64,000 nt of DNA. Origin: Clonostachys chloroleuca. Its lineage: Eukaryota > Ascomycota > Sordariomycetes > Hypocreales > Bionectriaceae. The stretch lies in assembly GCA_037952775.1 (NCBI GenBank), contig JBANAY010000003.1:8308001-8372000 (forward strand), written 5' to 3'. Below are positions 22,738-33,586 of this stretch, in pieces. The notes under the pieces are model-generated. The model was not told where the DNA came from. It was given only the letters and a program-made list of their open reading frames with translations, and did not search any database. The position numbers and the translations under genes are program-made. How positions within the stretch are numbered: position 1 is the first letter of the stretch; every line of letters starts with the position of its first letter.

Positions 22738-24977
22738 TTATTTCTTGGACTCAACGACTTCGGTAGATCCTTGTTGGGTGGTACCATCGGCGCGGTCAGG
22801 ATTCTCCAATACAGCTAACGCAGGAGCAACAGGATTCTCTTGCTTCTCGCTGGTTTGCGTTTGAGGGGGTTCCCTAACACCGCCCTTGCCCTTGGTCTCC
22901 TCCTCCTTCTCTTGTGCCTTTGGCGTATTCTCGCCATCAGATAATGTGCCACCTCCAGGCCCACTGCTCTTGACGCCGACTAAAGACTTCGAATCCTCAT
23001 CATCGTCACTATCTGCTCGCTTCTCCTTTGCGCCGCCTCCAGCCCCTGCAGTGTCAGTGGCCTGGGTTGCGTGCAGATCAGCGCTCACAACGCTGCTAGC
23101 TTTGCTCACGTCCGCACTTGACGGGCTCTGCATTCGCAAGCCGAGATTTCTCTCTACGTTCTGGTTTGGCGCATTGGCGCCCTTCCAGTCCGCGGGCTTT
23201 GTTTGAGGGACAGGCGTTCCCACAGCGGGTTCAACGACCTCCTCGCCCAGAGGCCCGGATACCCCTGGGGTGCTTGGCGTGTCGGCGAATTTCCAAACCA
23301 CTGCTAAGCGATCAAGTGCCCTGGTGCCCTTTCTGCTAGTGCCTTTGATGCCGTCCATATCGTCCCATTTGATTGAGAACACGCCATTTTCATTGGGCCT
23401 GTTCTCCTGCTCCGGCCCATTGCCTTCGAAAAACGTGTTAAACCAGACATGCCCGACGGCCGTCACCATGGTCATGCCGAGGCTCCTGCGCGTTCTATTT
23501 CTCCTCTCGACAGAGATGTTGACGTCGCTGTTGGGGATGATCACAGGCGTTTTGGGCTTAAGGATAACAGCCATGCCACCAGGTTCTTCCTCATCCTCTT
23601 CAGACGAGGACGAGGAGCTGGAACTGGACGAGCTTTTTCTCAACGATCTGGGGCGTTTTGGTGTCGTGTTGACCTTCGACTCCTTGTCTTTGCCGAGCTT
23701 GCGCAACGACGTGTCGGAGGCGATTTTGATGAGCGTTGCTGTGCGTTTTGCGGCGTGCTTGGGATTATGGTGATGGTGATGTTCGCCTGAGGTGGCAGAT
23801 TGCTTTTCCTTTTGAGCTGCTCCATTCTTCTTCCCAGAATTAGAAGCTTGTTGCAACTGTGCCTCTACTGAGTCCTGACTCTTTGGGTCCATAGAGTACC
23901 CAGCCAACTCCCACATCATGTCGGTCCAGCCATAGCCGTCAGGTGCATTTCCTTCCACTACCAACCTCTCATCCCTGGAGAAGGTGTGGAACACATGGAT
24001 ATCCTTCCCTTCATTCTCGAACCCCTCAATGTCCACCTTGACGCCGTTCCGCAAACCCCACACGTGAACCTCGACAATCTCAATCGGCCTGTCGTAATAT
24101 TTCTTGCCGCCACGCGTCCACCGATCCACATAGGTAATCCATCGGAGCTGAGAGGGGATGGACACACCCGCACCAAACTGGGGCCTCATCCGTCGCTGCG
24201 TGAATCGTGTCAAGGCATCCTCGGGATCCCAACCTTCCTCCGAGATAAGGTAGCTGCAAGTCGCTGTACCGCTGCGTCCCTTGCCGGCTTTGCAGTGAAC
24301 AACAACCACCCTTTTATTTTTCCTGTCTTCTAAATTAGGATCACCGGCCGCAGGAGCACCAACTGTGGTAGCAGCAGCTGTAGCCTTGTCGTTGCTTTCA
24401 CCAGCCAGACCCTGCTGATCTTTGGCGGCGGATTTGGCGGGAGACTCGTCATTCAAGTCACCTCCTCGGAACCAATTCTTCATGCTGGCCATGATCAGAG
24501 GAATGAGCCTGAACGGCGGAGGGTGGTGATCCGGCCATGGATAATGTCTCACGCGGCCATACACGGCCTCGTCGGGATATCCGGTCCCCTCGGCGCGGAA
24601 CTCCCAGATGGCCCAGTCGTCCCCATGCTTGGAATCCAGAAACTTGACGAGCTGATCCAAGGGGTTGCGGTACGCCCGCTGTGGGTATGTTTGTGAAGGA
24701 CCAGATCTATTGCAGATTGTGCGAACGTCAGAGATGAGATCAGACAATATGGATATGAGTGCGGTAAGCGGGGCAATAGCTGGAGATATCAAGTATCACA
24801 AAGGTGTGCATCAAAGAGGATAAGGAACTCTATGGTATTTCTATGATATACCGAAAAATTGCTAGAGGGGGCCACCTACGTCGCGATGATGTTGTCAGTC
24901 ACATAGCATAAATCTAAGTCGGCTTCAGCGTGGCGGGTTCTCGGGCCTGCGACAATCTGTCTGAGAATGGAGGCCAT
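22738..24977 (-). CDS. tep1: PTEN-like phosphoinositide 3-phosphatase
   Basis: Exons 24977-24880 and 24706-22738 (intron 173 nt, GTAGGT...AATAG) give 688 residues. The start MASILRQIVAGPRTRHAEADLDLCYVTDNIIAT matches the PTEN N-terminus in position and character. HYPWPDHHPPP supplies the loop Asp, and HCKAGKGRSGT (Cys near 171) is the PTEN-type P-loop with the two lysines that favour PI(3,4,5)P3. Between them sits an insert of about 50 low-complexity residues (KSAAKDQQGL...). A C2-like region follows (IEIVEVHVWGL, DIHVFHTFSRDERLVVEGNAPDGYGW), itself interrupted by a Ser and acidic tract (SSSSSSSSSSEEDEEE), and a disordered C-terminus lacking a PDZ ligand. Known role of the family: opposes PI3-kinase signalling at membranes; in fungi it affects development, stress tolerance and virulence. 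Confidence 0.92.
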
Positions 24978-26787
24978 GACATAATAGATGATATGTGTGC
25001 ACGCACACAATCAAACAGGCGCAAAGGCAATTCCTGTGAAAGTAGCCGGCGAATTGTAGGTGTCGCGTGTCGATTGAGCTGATTCTAGGAACAGCGGCGC
25101 CGGCCAGAAGATAGATCGCTTGAGAATGGACGAACGACGTTGGAGAGGGAGAAGCGAGGCTAAATGAAGAGAACAATGACAGGTGGGTTACTGGCTTGGG
25201 AGGCAGCCGAGTGTGGGGGTAGTCCGAGGATAGTTGTATGTGTTTGCCAGGCACAGAGCGGCGGTTGATGAGGCTGATTTGAGGGCGGATAGGAGCAGAA
25301 GCCACAGCGAGCGTAAGTCGTATACGTAGCCAGCAACGCAGCTGGCCAGGTCCTCGAAAGAAGGAAATGGATGACGGGATTGGGGTTGGGGTTGCCAGGT
25401 TTGGGCGAGAGCACTTGAGCTAACATCAGATCCGGCTGGCGGGCGTGGAGAACATGCTTGACCTGGGCCAATTACTGGCACATTCAGCAGCGATGGGGAC
25501 ACAGGGTGTTGAACAATGGTGGCAATGGCCGTCAGCCAGATGAGGGCGTGGTAAGACGAATCTAATACTTGCAGATTTGCGCATGTAACCAAGATCGCCA
25601 AGGCCACCCATTTGTAGATAGTGAGGCCTCATTCCATGGCACATCACAAATGCGATGGGCTACCTGGGTTATTGCGCCTGCCCTGCCAAGCTGCCAAGGA
25701 GCTCACCGGCAAGAGCAATCAACTGCCGCCTGCCATCTCTCTACGAACCTCTACAACCGGCCCAGCATGTAGCGTGCCAGTTACCTTACATACCAAATCA
25801 CCGATCATATTACGACCGAGCATAAAGACAAGAATCAGGTTGATAGATAAGACTCGGGTCGTGTCTCTTACAACATCCAGCTGGATGTCCAAAGACGGCC
25901 ACAGCAGGACGACGTCATGAGGTGCCCCACTTCTATGGCAAGCTTGAGGTTGCATGTGGCTCCATCTTCACACGCCAGGATCGCCAAACACGCGAGCTGG
26001 CTGGCTGATTCTCGTTGTTGCAGATATTATATTCATGCTCCATACGCAGGTAGGTTTCCGCCTCCATTCCCACAAATTGCCTCACACATCGCTGAAAAAA
26101 AAAAGAGAAAAAAAAAGGGGCCAAGACACATCAAGAGGGAGCGAAGAGTAGAGCAAGCACACAATATCGAGACGAGGCGGGTGACTCAAAACACACAAAA
26201 AAGGTGACGTTAGCTGATAGGAACCCCGGAAAGCAAGAAAACAACCAACACCAGCCAGGAAATTGAGTCGTCAGGCTCCCCAGTCCCTTTTCCCGTCTAC
26301 ACCTCAAAACAGCAGATACAGAGGTAACAGCCACAGTGCCCTTTGTCCTCTCCCTTCTTTCCCCATTGAATTTCCCCGTAACATACAGTTTTCACCAAGA
26401 AAATAATTATTCTTGTACCGCCTATTCATTTCGATCCTTCCATTGTAAATGTAAAAATAAGCAGAGACCCCTCGAACAGGAGACACCCATGGGCTTCGGT
26501 CCATCCCGGGAGAACCAGGAGAAGCCCAGAAAGCCATGGGTAGCTTCTGATGATTAAACCATTCCGTGAAACGAGTTTCCCCGTAATCTGCAAGGGGGCG
26601 GGGTAGTCTGATCCCTGGTCCCCAGCTTCGTAATTCCGAAGAAAGCGTTATCCATTATCTCTCTTCCAGCTCATCATTAACCGTCAGAACCAACACCAGG
26701 CCCCCCTCGTTGAATGACCGAGCTTGAGACCGTCTGGCCATGGCACCAACGTATTCGTTCGTCCAAGGCCTATGTCGGCAAAGACCC
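24978..26787. other. Upstream region of the PTEN gene
   Basis: It runs to the stop codon of the next minus-strand gene at 26788. Open frames upstream of the PTEN start (for example 24925-25305) overlap the leader and look random. A-rich tracts lie at 26091-26119. No gene is supported. Confidence 0.5.
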
Positions 26788-28026
26788 TTACGAGGTCTTC
26801 TTGGCGGGAGCGCCCTGCAGATACTTGCTGGCATCGGTGATGTCGCGGAACTGGACCGCAACGTTCTTCACGGTGTCCCAGGTCTGGCGAAGAGCGGGGG
26901 GAGTGTTTTGTGACCCAACTGCGGAGTCGATGCGGGCGGAGAGCTGGACGAAGGCAGTCTGCACGTGCGAGCTCTGGGCGTAGCGCGCGCGGAGGAATGC
27001 AGTGTAGAGAACAATGAGGATCCAAGACCTGCGCTGGAAAAGCAGGGCAGCAAGCAGGATGCGGCCCCAGAGGAGAACCTCAAGGAGAGCGACAACAGAC
27101 ATGGAGGAGTCATAGTACTCCTTCACAAAGGCGCCAATCCTATCAGCCCACGGGTTGCTAACTCGGGGCTTGCCCTCAGCGGCAACGGCAGCGGGGGTAG
27201 GCTGGAGGGTGGGGATCAGGTTGGCACGTGTGTAGGTCGCAACGTGGAAGATCGAGTATACGGAGTAAGGAAGGAGAGCGAGGGGGTACTGGGGGGAGAA
27301 GAGCCAGATCAGGGCCAAAACTATAATCCGTATCCCCGGTTAGCAAAATAACCAATTACCCTAGCCAGGGTTCCCGGCTGGCGTGATGAGGGGCAACGCA
27401 CTCAGATACTGAACATTCTCATCAGCAAGGAGAGCAATGGCGCCACCAGGAGGCCTGTTGCCGGTCTTTGCACGAGCGCGCTGGGTCTTGTAGACAACAA
27501 TGCCGTATGTGAGGGCGGCGGCGACAAACGAGGTGCGGTAGCAGAACTGCGCCATACCGCCATAGTAGTTCATGCGCAGCCATGAGAGCGAGTAGCGCAG
27601 GGTTGTAAGAATAAGCGTGAAGTGCCTAGTAGGAGGGGTTTCAAGTCAGCGGGATCATCTTTCCAATATTCTCGTGGTCTGGATATTTGGTTGTTTCGCA
27701 AATCCGAGCAAGGTGGCTGGCCGGAGGGATTGTGGGGAAGTTCGGCTGGAGCTGAGGTTGTCGGATAGCTGGACAAAGAAAAGAGAGAGAGGCCTGGAAC
27801 CTACCCAGCGAACCAAGCGACTGGAAGGGTAATTTTGTTAGCTAGTGAACCTATAGAAATGTCTGTAGTAATTGGAAAATGCGCGACACATCTGCGGCGC
27901 GGGAAATGGTGTGTTGGGAGAGTCCATCCTCGGAGGGGCAAGAGACCACGTACACTGCAAGGTCTTGGCCAAGGCGAGCAACCGCTCCTGCAGCGGCAAG
28001 TTGGGATTCGGCTGAGAACCTGCCAT
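26788..28026 (-). CDS. pom33: Pom33/TMEM33-family nuclear pore and ER membrane protein
   Basis: Exons 28026-27954, 27820-27805, 27625-27402 and 27320-26788 join in phase to 281 residues. The start MAGSQPNPNLPLQERLLALAKTLQ continues through a 16-nt microexon (FAWFAG across both junctions) into HFTLILTTLRYSLSW, the form expected of fungal Pom33/Tts1 proteins. Hydrophobic segments follow (FVAAALTYGIVVY, ILALIWLFSPQYPLALLPYSVYSIFHV, VVALLEVLLWGRILLAALLF), giving the usual four helices, and then a soluble C-terminus that includes an amphipathic stretch. The family shapes ER membranes and helps distribute and assemble nuclear pore complexes. All three introns show CTAAC or CTGAC branch sites. The closest alternative name is the fission yeast Tts1 ortholog; the family is the same. 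Confidence 0.9.
27805..27820 (-). other. pom33: 16-nt microexon of pom33
   Basis: It is flanked by a CTTCCAG acceptor and a GTAGGT donor. It supplies the middle of the Phe-Ala-Trp-Phe-Ala-Gly segment; skipping it would shift the frame. Confidence 0.8.
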
Positions 28027-28909
28027 GGCTGAACGAGTCTGAGTACAAAAGATTCTTTTGGAGAAAGGGCGTCGAGGCGACAGAAGTATAGTGGTGAGGT
28101 GGCGGAGGTGGGCCAAGAAGAGGGTGTATGTATGTAGTTCGGAGGATTTGGAGGAGGGAAAGAGGGATGACGGTGCGGAGGTGACTGAATAGAAGCAGAT
28201 GGATGACAGCGGTGAGGTCAGCAGTTGAGCTAGGGCCTGGGCGCATGCACTGTGGCCTGGAATTTGGGAGCAATCGGGGCACCCTCGACCAATCCTTAGG
28301 CTGGTGGCTGTGGCCCTGAAGACGCCCTCAGTGCAAACCACATCGCTAGCCCAGCCACTACGTAACCGGTCCTCAGGTGGGGTGAACCTGCCAGCTGAAA
28401 CAGCTCCAGCTGGGCAGGCAACGAGCCCATATGCCCGCTCTAGTGCTACCAACTCTGGGAGCTATTGAACTTTTTCCCACCAAAATGGCCCGAGAGCTTG
28501 GTTAACTCCAAGTAAACGTCATCGATCAACGTGATCATCGCTCAGCGCGGATGCGACGAGCTGATAAGTTATTCGAGTCACATTTGATTTGCCAACAGCC
28601 GCGCATATGCGAAATATTTGTACTCCCCAAAACGGACACCGGAAAGTGGTGGCTGGCTTAAATCGTGGGATTCATGCTTCCTGCATCCGACCCTCGTCGG
28701 AGAGGGCAGTGGTTTATCTTTTTTTGCTGTTGCTTTTAACCATCGCCGTCGCAGGGATGGACCATGCGACAAGGTGCTTGTATCAGGTAGGCTTATCATC
28801 GTGCGCTTACCTGACATGTGATGCCCTTGCTTGTGACCACTATCAATCAATCAACTGAGCAGCAATCGTTCATGGATCGTAAATCCATACTATCATCATT
28901 ACAATAATT
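28027..28909. other. Promoter region of pom33
   Basis: A frame continuing upstream of the pom33 ATG to 28452 is open but lacks family resemblance, so I keep the downstream ATG. Nothing else stands out before the stop codon of the next gene at 28910. Confidence 0.5.
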
Positions 28910-29898
28910 TCATAGTCCATTCAGCGTCTTCTGCGCAGCAATCACCTCTCCCTCTGAGATAAAGTCCAGCTACATTAAACATTTAGTCAGTACCATTGTC
29001 TTGCTTGTGCTAGGGTTATCGAGGACATACCAAGACGACATTCGGGTTGCGTCCATAATTGCTAACGCAAATCTCGGACTGCTGCCGGATATTGCCCTGC
29101 GAATTCGTTTGTGAGGCACGTAGTTGATCAGGAATCAGAATACCTGCGATTTCCTCGTTCAGATTGTGGTTTGCAAAGACCATTCGCCCCTCCGCGGGCG
29201 TGTCCTTGCTGGGCCGGTCCACATCGCAGTTGAAGAAGTTGTCGTCCGTTGGACTGAAAGGCGTTTCCACATAGTAGTCAAACTGCGGAAGAATATAGGG
29301 AACCTTGGAAGTATCGGAGTAATAGTCTGACCAGTATTAGCTCGTTGCTACTGTTTGCTTGTCAAGCCGGCTTTTTGTACTTACCCATGAATACAACAAG
29401 TCTCTTCCCAGAATCAATCATCTCGCCGAGAGTCGGCCAATCATCGAGCCCCAGCTTGGTGCCCGGGACGAACGCAATATCCTGAGCTCCTGATGCCTCG
29501 AAATGCGGCTTGAACTCCTCAATCTGGATTGCGTCATCCCCGTTCCCAATCAGCAGGGTCACGACTTCCCGAGGATTGGCGTCCAGCCACGTCTTGATCG
29601 AAGTGACAATCTCGGAGAAGGCTCCAACGTTGAGAAATGCGCAGTCCGTGTGGCACTGGCGGATTTGGCCATCCTGGATGTGAACTTGGGTGGTAAAGTA
29701 GCGGATGCCACTGCTCATGGCCACCTCTGGGTACTGGTACTGGTTATGGAACGGCCCTCTGCCGACAAATGCAGCATTATGCGCCGCGGCGAATGTGATG
29801 CTGCTGTATTTCCGATCACAGAGTGCCTCGTAGCCATTGCATGTGCTTTGCGCCCAAACTCCCGCTGCTAGAGCGACGAGGCCGTAGAGCAGCAGCAT
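28910..29898 (-). CDS. Secreted PLC-like phosphodiesterase
   Basis: Exons 29898-29385, 29326-29031 and 28969-28910 give 289 residues; the introns are 58 and 61 nt with GTAAGT and GTATGT donors. A signal peptide (MLLLYGLVALAAGVWAQ) is followed by a PLC-like TIM barrel. TFAAAHNAAFVG carries the first catalytic-type His and RQCHTDC the second. GIRYFTTQVHIQDGQ, NPREVVTLLIGNGD and GKRLVVFM are the expected barrel strands. Paired cysteines (CNGYEALCDRKY, CHTDC) fit an extracellular protein. It lacks the transmembrane anchor of the relative at 2.8 kb and shows no GPI signal at the C-terminus. Substrate unknown; many fungal members are annotated only as PLC-like phosphodiesterases. The ATG at 29898 begins the signal peptide. 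Confidence 0.85.
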
Positions 29899-30897
29899 CG
29901 TCCTGTCTGCTATGGTGTCCGGAACAAGACCCTAAGTTCAAATCGCACCCGCAAGTATTCAATCTTAAATAAAACACAGAGACACGGGGTATGGCGAGAA
30001 GAGAACGAGCGAGATGGTGGCATGAACGAGGTGAAGGGAGGGGTTATATGGTGGCTTGAACTCGCGCCTCCCTTCCTCAACGAGCGAGACGAAGCGATGC
30101 CATGTGCCTTTCTCCTTGTAGCAGGTAAGAATAATGCCAGGGATTTGATGGAATAGCCATGTTGTTCAAGAGGGCATTGTTTCAATGGCCATGCCGATTA
30201 AACTCGTGCCCCGCGCCAAGTGTGCCAGCCACTGCAACTCTAAGCGGACCTACGGACAGGGTTCGAGAATCAAGTGCCCGTATGGTTCTGGGACAGCTGC
30301 TTGATTGGGCATGATCTTCCCTCACGGCGCTTGGAGCGACAAGTGAAAAGCAACGCTGGCAACGACTTTCCAAGATCATTTCCAAATGGAGGCACTTTCA
30401 TTGATGACCTACCAAGAGAAGACAAGGCACATGCTCGTTGGTCGTGCGCAAGCTAAGCGGCAAACGAGCATGACCATGGAGCACCACCATTTGTATGAGC
30501 TCGGGGGCTTAATACCCACCACACCAGACAGAGGGCAACCAAGGAACGCCTCTCTTCTTGTGTCGACCTAAACACTTTCTGGTGGCGGTAAATACCTGGC
30601 GTTAGAAAGATGATGATCCACCGCTCAATGATTCGGCACTTGGCCACCTATAGAGCATCACATCAACAATCAACAAAGTATAAACTACAAGATCATGATA
30701 AAATTCATGACGAATAATACCGTAAATCTATGAACATCGGCATGAATTTACGTATGAGTTGCCCGAAACTTGCGTCTGCTGACTGAATTCGTCGAATGAT
30801 CAACTAGCTAGCTCTTGGCATTGTCTCTCAGGGCATTGTCTGCATCCACACCACTGGGATGGATTTTCATCACGGCCGGCAAATCCAAATCCAATTC
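29899..30897. other. Intergenic region
   Basis: It holds the promoter of the secreted PLC-like gene and the 3' flank of the HET pseudogene. Short open frames only. I checked a GGTTCGA motif near 30260 for a tRNA and found no matching arms. Confidence 0.5.
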
Positions 30898-33131
30898 CTA
30901 CAATAGGTCAATCGTAACTTTCTGTGCTGCCGTGGCATCATGCTCAGGATCACGCCAAACAGCATCGACCCCGACACGCCGGAACGCATTCTCATGCTCG
31001 GAAGTAGGAGCCAAAAGCAGTACCCAATGCAGCTAAACAATGTATCTCGAGTCAGAAGAATCATTGCACTCTGAACATTGTAGTATAAACGTACCCGGCG
31101 ACTTGGATGATTTGGCGGAGATGGGAATTTATGAGGCCTTCCAAAACTAGAATATGTCAGTCGATGACTGTTAATGTGGGAACTGAATTCTCTACTCATT
31201 TGACAGGGCACTGATGTTAGCCCACTTCGTTTCGCAAAGAAAGGCAGTGTAACAACTTTCAACGTAAGGCTCATCCGGAGCGGCAAAGCCAATGGGTTGC
31301 GAGGTGGGATCTTCGCTATACATGATTTGATATTCGCGTCTTTCAAAAAAGTAGACGAGGAGCCAAGCGAGCAGAAAATTTTGTGGCTCATGGGGATCCT
31401 CAAATACTTCTCCGACCTCTTCCTCAGATGCTTCCTCGCCATTTTCTTGGGATGAGTCTCCGTCTTCTTCCTCAGATGCTTCTCTATCCTCATCATCCAT
31501 CGTTTCTTCATCCGAATCGGCGTCGAATGTGAGGGGAAATTCGTAAATATAACACTTCCCCAAATTTCTAGTAAACCGAATAAGCCCATTTGACTCCATC
31601 ACTAATCTCAGTGTTGTTTCGCTTGCGCGTTCGCCTCCGATGGCTTCATCAGTGACAAAAGACTTCCGTCCTCCCTGGGATGCCTAGGACCAGAAAGGAA
31701 CATCGTCCAAGGTGTCTGATGGCGACGCAAACTCTTCCAGCATCCAAAGAAGTTGTTTTTCGATATCGACATCAAGAATTCCCATGTGATATCCAACCGC
31801 TTTCCTTTTCTCCATAACGCCCGCTAGCCCTTTGATGGCAACAAGGCGATCCTTCTTATAAGTAAGTTTGCGGCGCGAGTAGTCTCGCAGGAGTCTGTCC
31901 CAATGTACGCAACAAACATCCTGGCTCATCCAGTTTCTCTCATCCAAACTCATACCTTGACATCCCCAACTCATTCCTCCAGGCATAAAATGAATTGATC
32001 TACGAGCAAGGAATGCTTCCTGAAGAGCCCAGCCCCGCTGGTGCAAAGGCCCGTTCCCAGGGAACTCCTCTAAATCTTTCTCCATTTGCCTAGAAAGCCA
32101 GAAGGAGCTGGATATCTGTCCCGAGGCGCCATAAAACGGTAGGTTGATACCGCTTGGATAAACATTTCGTCGGACAAAACAGCCTCCGTTAGAATGAGAA
32201 GCCCCATCTGCTGCAATGACCAGGAATGCGTGTTGGTAAACATTTTCCATGTCATTTGTTTTCTTTTCCCAGTCGTCGTCATCATCCTGGACAATACAGA
32301 GGCTATCGATCCAAAGATAGTTGATACCAATTTCGGACGTGAGCTGGATCGCATCTCTGAAAGTCTGCGGGAGTAGATCGATCTTTATCCCAACCCAATG
32401 GTCCGCAATCGTCTTTCGGGTCGTAACCATGTCATGAGGTCCTTTACCCCAACAGTAGCTCAGCGCGCAGAAGTTTCCTTTCAGACCGTTGCTCTCAATG
32501 AGAGATACAACCCCTCATCTCGTTTACTAACATCTAGCACTCTTGTAGGGAGTTTTGGACCACGGATTTCGTCGATGATAAGGCCCGACCTGGTCTTTAA
32601 GCATTGCTGATGGTGAAAACGACACTTCCGAAGCCATTTTGTGACAAGAGCAAACGCTTCTGGGCAATTATCCGAGGGTAGTGGTGGATCCTGTACAATC
32701 TCCAACATGTCTGGTATTTGTGAGCAATATAAAATATTTCGAAATTGAAGGAAAGGCAGAGGTTTACCATCGTCGCACCAAAGAGCAAAAGTGATGCTGA
32801 GCATATGGGTTCCGCGATTAGTATTGATTTGGACCCTCGATAAAGGCCCTTGGCCACTGTAAGCGACCATGTCGTTTCTATGAAAATATCTGATTAAAGT
32901 TGGGCCGCTCTCAAACATCTTGAGGTACGCTGATGTCAGTACACATCTTGCCGTGTTGGCGCTGTTAATCATCTTGCAGAGGTGACAAGTAGTTGAGGGC
33001 GGCCACAGTCCTGGACCTTTGTATTCAGATAATGCAGTGGCTGTGAAAGTGCTAGAACGCGAGGATATAGCCTTGACAAATGCAAGGCAATATTCGCAAA
33101 GATGCGCCTCCGAGCAGAGGATCTTGTCCAT
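30898..33131 (-). pseudogene. HET-domain gene, disrupted by a frame break and a nonsense codon
   Basis: The N-terminus (MDKILCSEAHLCEYC, then CHLCKMINSA) leads into a HET domain with ALSYCWGKGP, YLWIDSLCIVQDDDDDW, NVYQHAFLVIAADGA and RGWALQEAFLARRSIHF. Two lesions are present. At 32511-32514 the frame shifts inside a G4 run on the coding strand; one more G would give RDEGVVSLIESNGLKGNFCALSYCWG. At 31684-31686 an in-frame TAG follows PFWS, where HET proteins have PFWSWAS, and coding continues in the same frame (ASQGGRKSFVTDEAIGG). Two 3' introns (31195-31147 and 31094-31033) lead to a typical end (LHWVLLLAPTSEHENAFRRVGV). HET proteins act in heterokaryon incompatibility and allorecognition cell death. 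The frame break may be an assembly error; the TAG looks genuine. Confidence 0.85.
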
Positions 33132-33290
33132 ATTTGTAGACGCTTGATGAGGGGAGGAATTTGCTAAGGAAGGAAGGGGAAGAGTTTGTTGAGGAAGGAA
33201 GGGCTAGGTAAGACGCGCCTCCGAGCAGACGATTCTGACCGCGTTTGCGGACGGTTGTTGAGGGGAGGAATCTGCTGAGGAAGGAAGGGC
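33104..33290. repeat. Tandem duplication over the HET gene start
   Basis: Sequence from 33104 (GCGCCTCCGAGCAGA) through the GGGGAGGAATTTGCT block recurs from 33215, with differences that are mostly A/G and C/T transitions. Copy 1 includes the HET start codon; copy 2 is a degenerate upstream copy without a usable ATG. A GAGGAAGGAAGG motif is also repeated inside copy 1. Confidence 0.75.
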
Positions 33291-33586
33291 CGGGTCAGTA
33301 GCAGCGTTGTAGCCTCAGGTACTCACAAAGCGCCTGCACCGAAAAGAGGTCCCATGATTAGCTGCGATTCATAAGATCTTTGCTTCATTGAGTTATCCAT
33401 ATGCAGTAAGTGCATTACTGCCTCTACCTAACCCGCCCATTGTCTATAAGGTATCATTATACAAATGCTGGCCCAGGGTGGGTTGCCACGCGAATCTTCC
33501 TGAACTCCAACGCGAAAAGAAAAACAAGAAAACAAACGTTTATCATCAAAAGTCCTCCCAAGAGAAATTTATACAAACACCAAGTT
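33132..33586. other. Upstream flank of the HET pseudogene
   Basis: The first 160 bp are purine-rich duplicated sequence. The rest runs to the stop codon of the phosphate transporter gene and shows no gene. Confidence 0.5.

Noticed and set aside
23586..23640. Ser/Glu tract in the PTEN gene as a frame error
   Set aside because: The frame continues cleanly on both sides, and low-complexity Ser/acidic inserts are common in fungal proteins.
24925..25305. 126-codon minus-strand frame overlapping the PTEN start
   Set aside because: It uses another frame over the PTEN leader. The PTEN start at 24977 is fixed by its conserved N-terminus.
30240..30310. Possible tRNA around a GGTTCGA motif
   Set aside because: No acceptor stem, D-arm or anticodon arm can be paired around it.
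31147..31195. Stop at 31192 as the natural end of the HET protein
   Set aside because: A GTAGAG donor precedes it, and the two spliced downstream exons read into a typical HET C-terminus (WVLLLAPT, RRVGV).
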